Assembly: GCA_001839685.1 (NCBI GenBank)
Contig: MLAK01001470.1
Span: forward strand, 7,469-57,678
Source: Tritrichomonas foetus
Lineage: Eukaryota; Parabasalia; Tritrichomonadida; Tritrichomonadidae
Reading direction: 5' to 3'
DNA length: 50,210 nt
Part shown: one piece after another, positions 47,889-50,210 of the stretch
Layout of the letters: every line of letters begins with the position of its first letter
Position numbering within the stretch: the stretch's first letter is position 1
Translations under genes and position numbers: made by a program
Notes under the pieces: generated by a model
What the model saw: the letters and a program-made list of their open reading frames with translations, nothing else
Database searches by the model: none
What the model was told of the DNA's origin: nothing

Positions 47889-50210
47889 TGTTTTTTTCAT
47901 CCTCTGAGCGTTCTTTTTTATCAGGAGCAGCATATCCTGCCTCCTCTAGTGGAGTACAATCGAATGATTCCACTCTCGTACGAAAATTCCGCGACTACAT
48001 TATTCGATCAGCATATCAACCTCAATCAATACAACAAACTGAAGCAGACCAATTCGCAGTTCATGTTCTCATTGATAACAAGGCGAATTCGGATCTACCT
48101 TCGCTAATACACTCTTTTCAGAACTTTTGCAATATTGATATGCTTTTCGACGACTCAGAAATTCTACCACTCGCACTTTTGTTACTCCCAGTTCAATTAT
48201 GGACCCAAGTTATCAATCAACAACTCGAATCTCCAGCAACTCTTGCTTTTTTTAGAGCTCTCTGTCCTTGGATACACGAATCAACGATACAGAATTTAAT
48301 CATTGAATATAACACCTGCTTTAACATATTTTCACAATCACAACTTTTCGAAATCAATTCTTATATGACTATATTATTCACAGATTTTATAATTTTGTTC
48401 ACACACAAGAGTTCAGACCTCCGTTCACAAATCAAAAGAGAGCTCCTTAAATGTTATAAATATGCTCGTGAAATTTCACAAATTCCAATACAATTTAAAT
48501 TCAGAATGCATGACAATGAAACTCTTACAATTAGTATCTCTGAAAGAAATAAATTCCTTTCTTCTTTTCCAAACTTACAAAGCTTATTTGGTAGATTAGG
48601 ATTTCTCCTTTCAATGTTTATTGTATCATGTTCTAACAATATTTTAGTACCCAATGTCTTTAATGAAAACTACGAAGAACTTCTTGCTAGTAATGGTTTT
48701 GATATTAACACATTACGTGATGTTGTTTCCTATCCAATCATTTGCTCTCATGTTGCAACATCAACCGCTGATAATATAACGAATAATGTACAGTTTAACT
48801 TGAATAACTACCATTTAACTCAAAGTATTCCAGATAACGATTTCACACGATCTATTTTTAATGAGAAAAGTGATCAAATAACAATGCAACAGTTAATTTC
48901 TCTTAATGAGAGAAGTCAAGAATGCCAATTCAAACTTTTCTCGAATGAATTTGAAAATCAAAGATGTTTCTTAGCGCAAGCATTTGAGACTATTAATATT
49001 CTGACTGATAAATTGGATAAACAACTTCAAAATTACAATTTTAATAACCAAATCCAACAAGGTTTTAACAGCAACATCGCTACAGCTTTCGATAAAATCT
49101 CAAATTCTATGGATATGGTTTCTAATATTTCGAAACAAATTTCGACTCAGCATAATCAATATTTAGATTTATATAAAAATCTTCTTGATGTCCTTAATAT
49201 AAAAATCAATAACAATGATTTGATTAATAAAAATTTGATTATACAACTTGGTCAGATGCAACAGAATTTGTATAATGACTTCAATAAAGCACTGGTGGCA
49301 TTTGATCAAACTGTAAAGACTTACTCCAACATACACAATCAAGTCTCTGAGTACAATAATCATATGACAGAAATTCTCAACAAATTTACATGCTCATTTG
49401 AAAACATAAATAAATATATCTTAGAACAAAACCGTAATCAATTTGAATATGTTAATGTTTTAAATAGACAAATCGACTCTTATCAAGATCTTTCGAATCA
49501 ACTTTTGTTAAAATTTTCAGAATTCATCAATATGTCAGCTTCACAAGATAAGATCCTTGAGGCTAATAATAACGCTCATATTGTAAGTATTGATAATATC
49601 ACTAGTTCTATTCAAAGTGGACTATGTAACATGTTTGAATTTTTTAATAATAACCAATCCACTTTATTACAGAATATCCAAAGTAGACTCAACGACACAA
49701 TCACTCATCTAGTCAATTGTATTAATGAGAAATCAGATAGAACCATGCAACAAGTTATCCAGCTACTTGCTAGTTCAAAGAGCACTGCTTATAATGATGT
49801 ATTGAACGGAAGTGGTACAGGAAATACACAGTTTCCCCCTCAAACATTATTCTCCATGATCCAACAATTAAATGCGAAGAATGATATGACACTCAATATA
49901 CTGAATAATATCTCTTCTAAACAATATTCTGCCCAACAGATGGACAATTGTAATCCATATTACCAAGCTAACAATGACAATCTACCAGGAAAGGTATTCC
50001 ATCATGATTCCGATGAAGCCAGTAGAGATCCATCTCAACCAGATACTGTTGTGCATTGGAGATCACCAGCCTCTAGTCCTCCCTCTACACCTTCTCATAA
50101 TTCTGCCAATGGCTGTCGAGAATACCAGGGCCGTAGTGATCCCATTATCAGTAGCTATGGTAACAATGACAATAGTAACAGTGACAATGGCAACAATGAC
50201 AATAGTAACA
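47888..50210 (+). CDS. Long open frame starting on the tRNA's last base (3' end beyond window)
   Basis: No stop in 774 codons, read base by base from ATG 47888 to the edge; the upstream in-frame stop lies inside the tRNA (47864-47866). The next in-frame ATG is at 48140 (Met85) and could be the true start. Residues 1-290 are Ser/Leu/Ile-rich and probably globular helical (LALLLLPVQLWTQ, RSQIKRELLKCYKYA, FGRLGFLLSMFIV). About 338-631 is a long Asn/Gln-rich region with regular hydrophobic spacing, suggesting coiled coil. From about 700 it is Ser/Pro/Asn/Asp-rich, ending in 5-residue repeats NNDNS/NSDNG. No retroviral-type, polymerase or integrase motif is seen in this portion. I recognise no family; a gag-like or structural protein of a mobile element is one guess. 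Confidence 0.75.
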   Translation, partial: MFFSSSERSFLSGAAYPASSSGVQSNDSTLVRKFRDYIIRSAYQPQSIQQTEADQFAVHVLIDNKANSDLPSLIHSFQNFCNIDMLFDDSEILPLALLLLPVQLWTQVINQQLESPATLAFFRALCPWIHESTIQNLIIEYNTCFNIFSQSQLFEINSYMTILFTDFIILFTHKSSDLRSQIKRELLKCYKYAREISQIPIQFKFRMHDNETLTISISERNKFLSSFPNLQSLFGRLGFLLSMFIVSCSNNILVPNVFNENYEELLASNGFDINTLRDVVSYPIICSHVATSTADNITNNVQFNLNNYHLTQSIPDNDFTRSIFNEKSDQITMQQLISLNERSQECQFKLFSNEFENQRCFLAQAFETINILTDKLDKQLQNYNFNNQIQQGFNSNIATAFDKISNSMDMVSNISKQISTQHNQYLDLYKNLLDVLNIKINNNDLINKNLIIQLGQMQQNLYNDFNKALVAFDQTVKTYSNIHNQVSEYNNHMTEILNKFTCSFENINKYILEQNRNQFEYVNVLNRQIDSYQDLSNQLLLKFSEFINMSASQDKILEANNNAHIVSIDNITSSIQSGLCNMFEFFNNNQSTLLQNIQSRLNDTITHLVNCINEKSDRTMQQVIQLLASSKSTAYNDVLNGSGTGNTQFPPQTLFSMIQQLNAKNDMTLNILNNISSKQYSAQQMDNCNPYYQANNDNLPGKVFHHDSDEASRDPSQPDTVVHWRSPASSPPSTPSHNSANGCREYQGRSDPIISSYGNNDNSNSDNGNNDNSN
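47891..47897 (+). terminator. Pol III termination T-tract of tRNA-Ile
   Basis: Seven T residues, two bases after the tRNA's discriminator base, form a strong RNA polymerase III terminator. The same bases are codons 2-3 (TTT TTT) and the first base of codon 4 of the overlapping frame at 47888. Confidence 0.8.
50162..50210 (+). repeat. 15-bp in-frame coding repeat at window edge
   Basis: Three units of AACAATGACAATAGT and the variant AACAGTGACAATGGC encode NNDNS, NSDNG, NNDNS. The array continues past the window, so its length is unknown. Confidence 0.85.

Noticed and set aside
47889..47890. TG at the tRNA/ORF junction as the start of an LTR
   Set aside because: LTR elements begin with TG, but an LTR would be non-coding at this point, whereas a coding frame starts at once; no second LTR is in the window.
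47844..48107. 87-codon plus-strand frame starting inside the tRNA
   Set aside because: Shadow of the much longer frame starting at 47888; it begins in tRNA sequence and stops early.

Overview
The window is nuclear DNA of a parabasalid protist. It is most likely a trichomonad, and the low GC content and gene set would suit a Tritrichomonas-type genome. The grounds are long intronless genes, very short apparent 5' leaders, frequent TAAA at the stop codon (in Trichomonas vaginalis the poly(A) signal overlaps the stop), an AT-rich background, and a typical trichomonad gene set: TKL kinases with ARM-like or Sel1 tails, VPS9, WW-MyTH4-RhoGAP, Rab, R2R3 Myb, CK1, coiled-coil proteins and an L-type lectin. 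Species assignment is inference. Five genes only begin at a non-ATG codon if the longest frame is taken; I moved those starts to the first plausible ATG.

Layout. 1-2767 has no gene but holds two facing 30-bp imperfect inverted repeats 1.2 kb apart, probably a dead DNA transposon. 2768-8252 holds an HMG-box protein, a VPS9 protein (minus strand) and an NSUN2-type RNA m5C methyltransferase. 8773-17125 holds a TKL kinase, a PPP phosphatase and a large unknown protein. 17623-20244 holds a WW-MyTH4-RhoGAP protein and a Rab6-like GTPase, convergent across a 16-bp minisatellite. 20396-24422 is one large unknown gene split by two homopolymer frameshifts. 26322-30700 holds an R2R3 Myb, an EF-hand protein, a second 16-bp minisatellite, a small unknown protein and an E2F-like protein with two winged helices. 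32423-38483 holds a 20-bp minisatellite with an assembly gap, a CK1 kinase, an ST7/TPR-like protein and a TKL-Sel1 kinase with an internal stop. 38596-47723 holds an M16 presequence-protease-like peptidase, a coiled-coil protein, a PGYP-repeat protein, an ERGIC-53-like lectin and a second coiled-coil protein. At 47816-47888 lies a eukaryotic tRNA-Ile with anticodon GAU.

The most unusual item is at the right edge. An open frame of at least 774 codons begins on the last base of the tRNA gene and runs off the window. Its second and third codons form the Pol III termination T-tract. Its product has an N-terminal helical region, a long Asn/Gln-rich coiled-coil-like middle and a disordered tail ending in 5-residue repeats. 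I recognise no family. The junction makes a tRNA-targeted mobile element a serious hypothesis.

Most genes are independent housekeeping or signalling units with no operon-like logic. A membrane-traffic theme recurs (VPS9, Rab6-like GTPase, ERGIC-53-like lectin), as does a transcription-factor theme (HMG, Myb, E2F-like).
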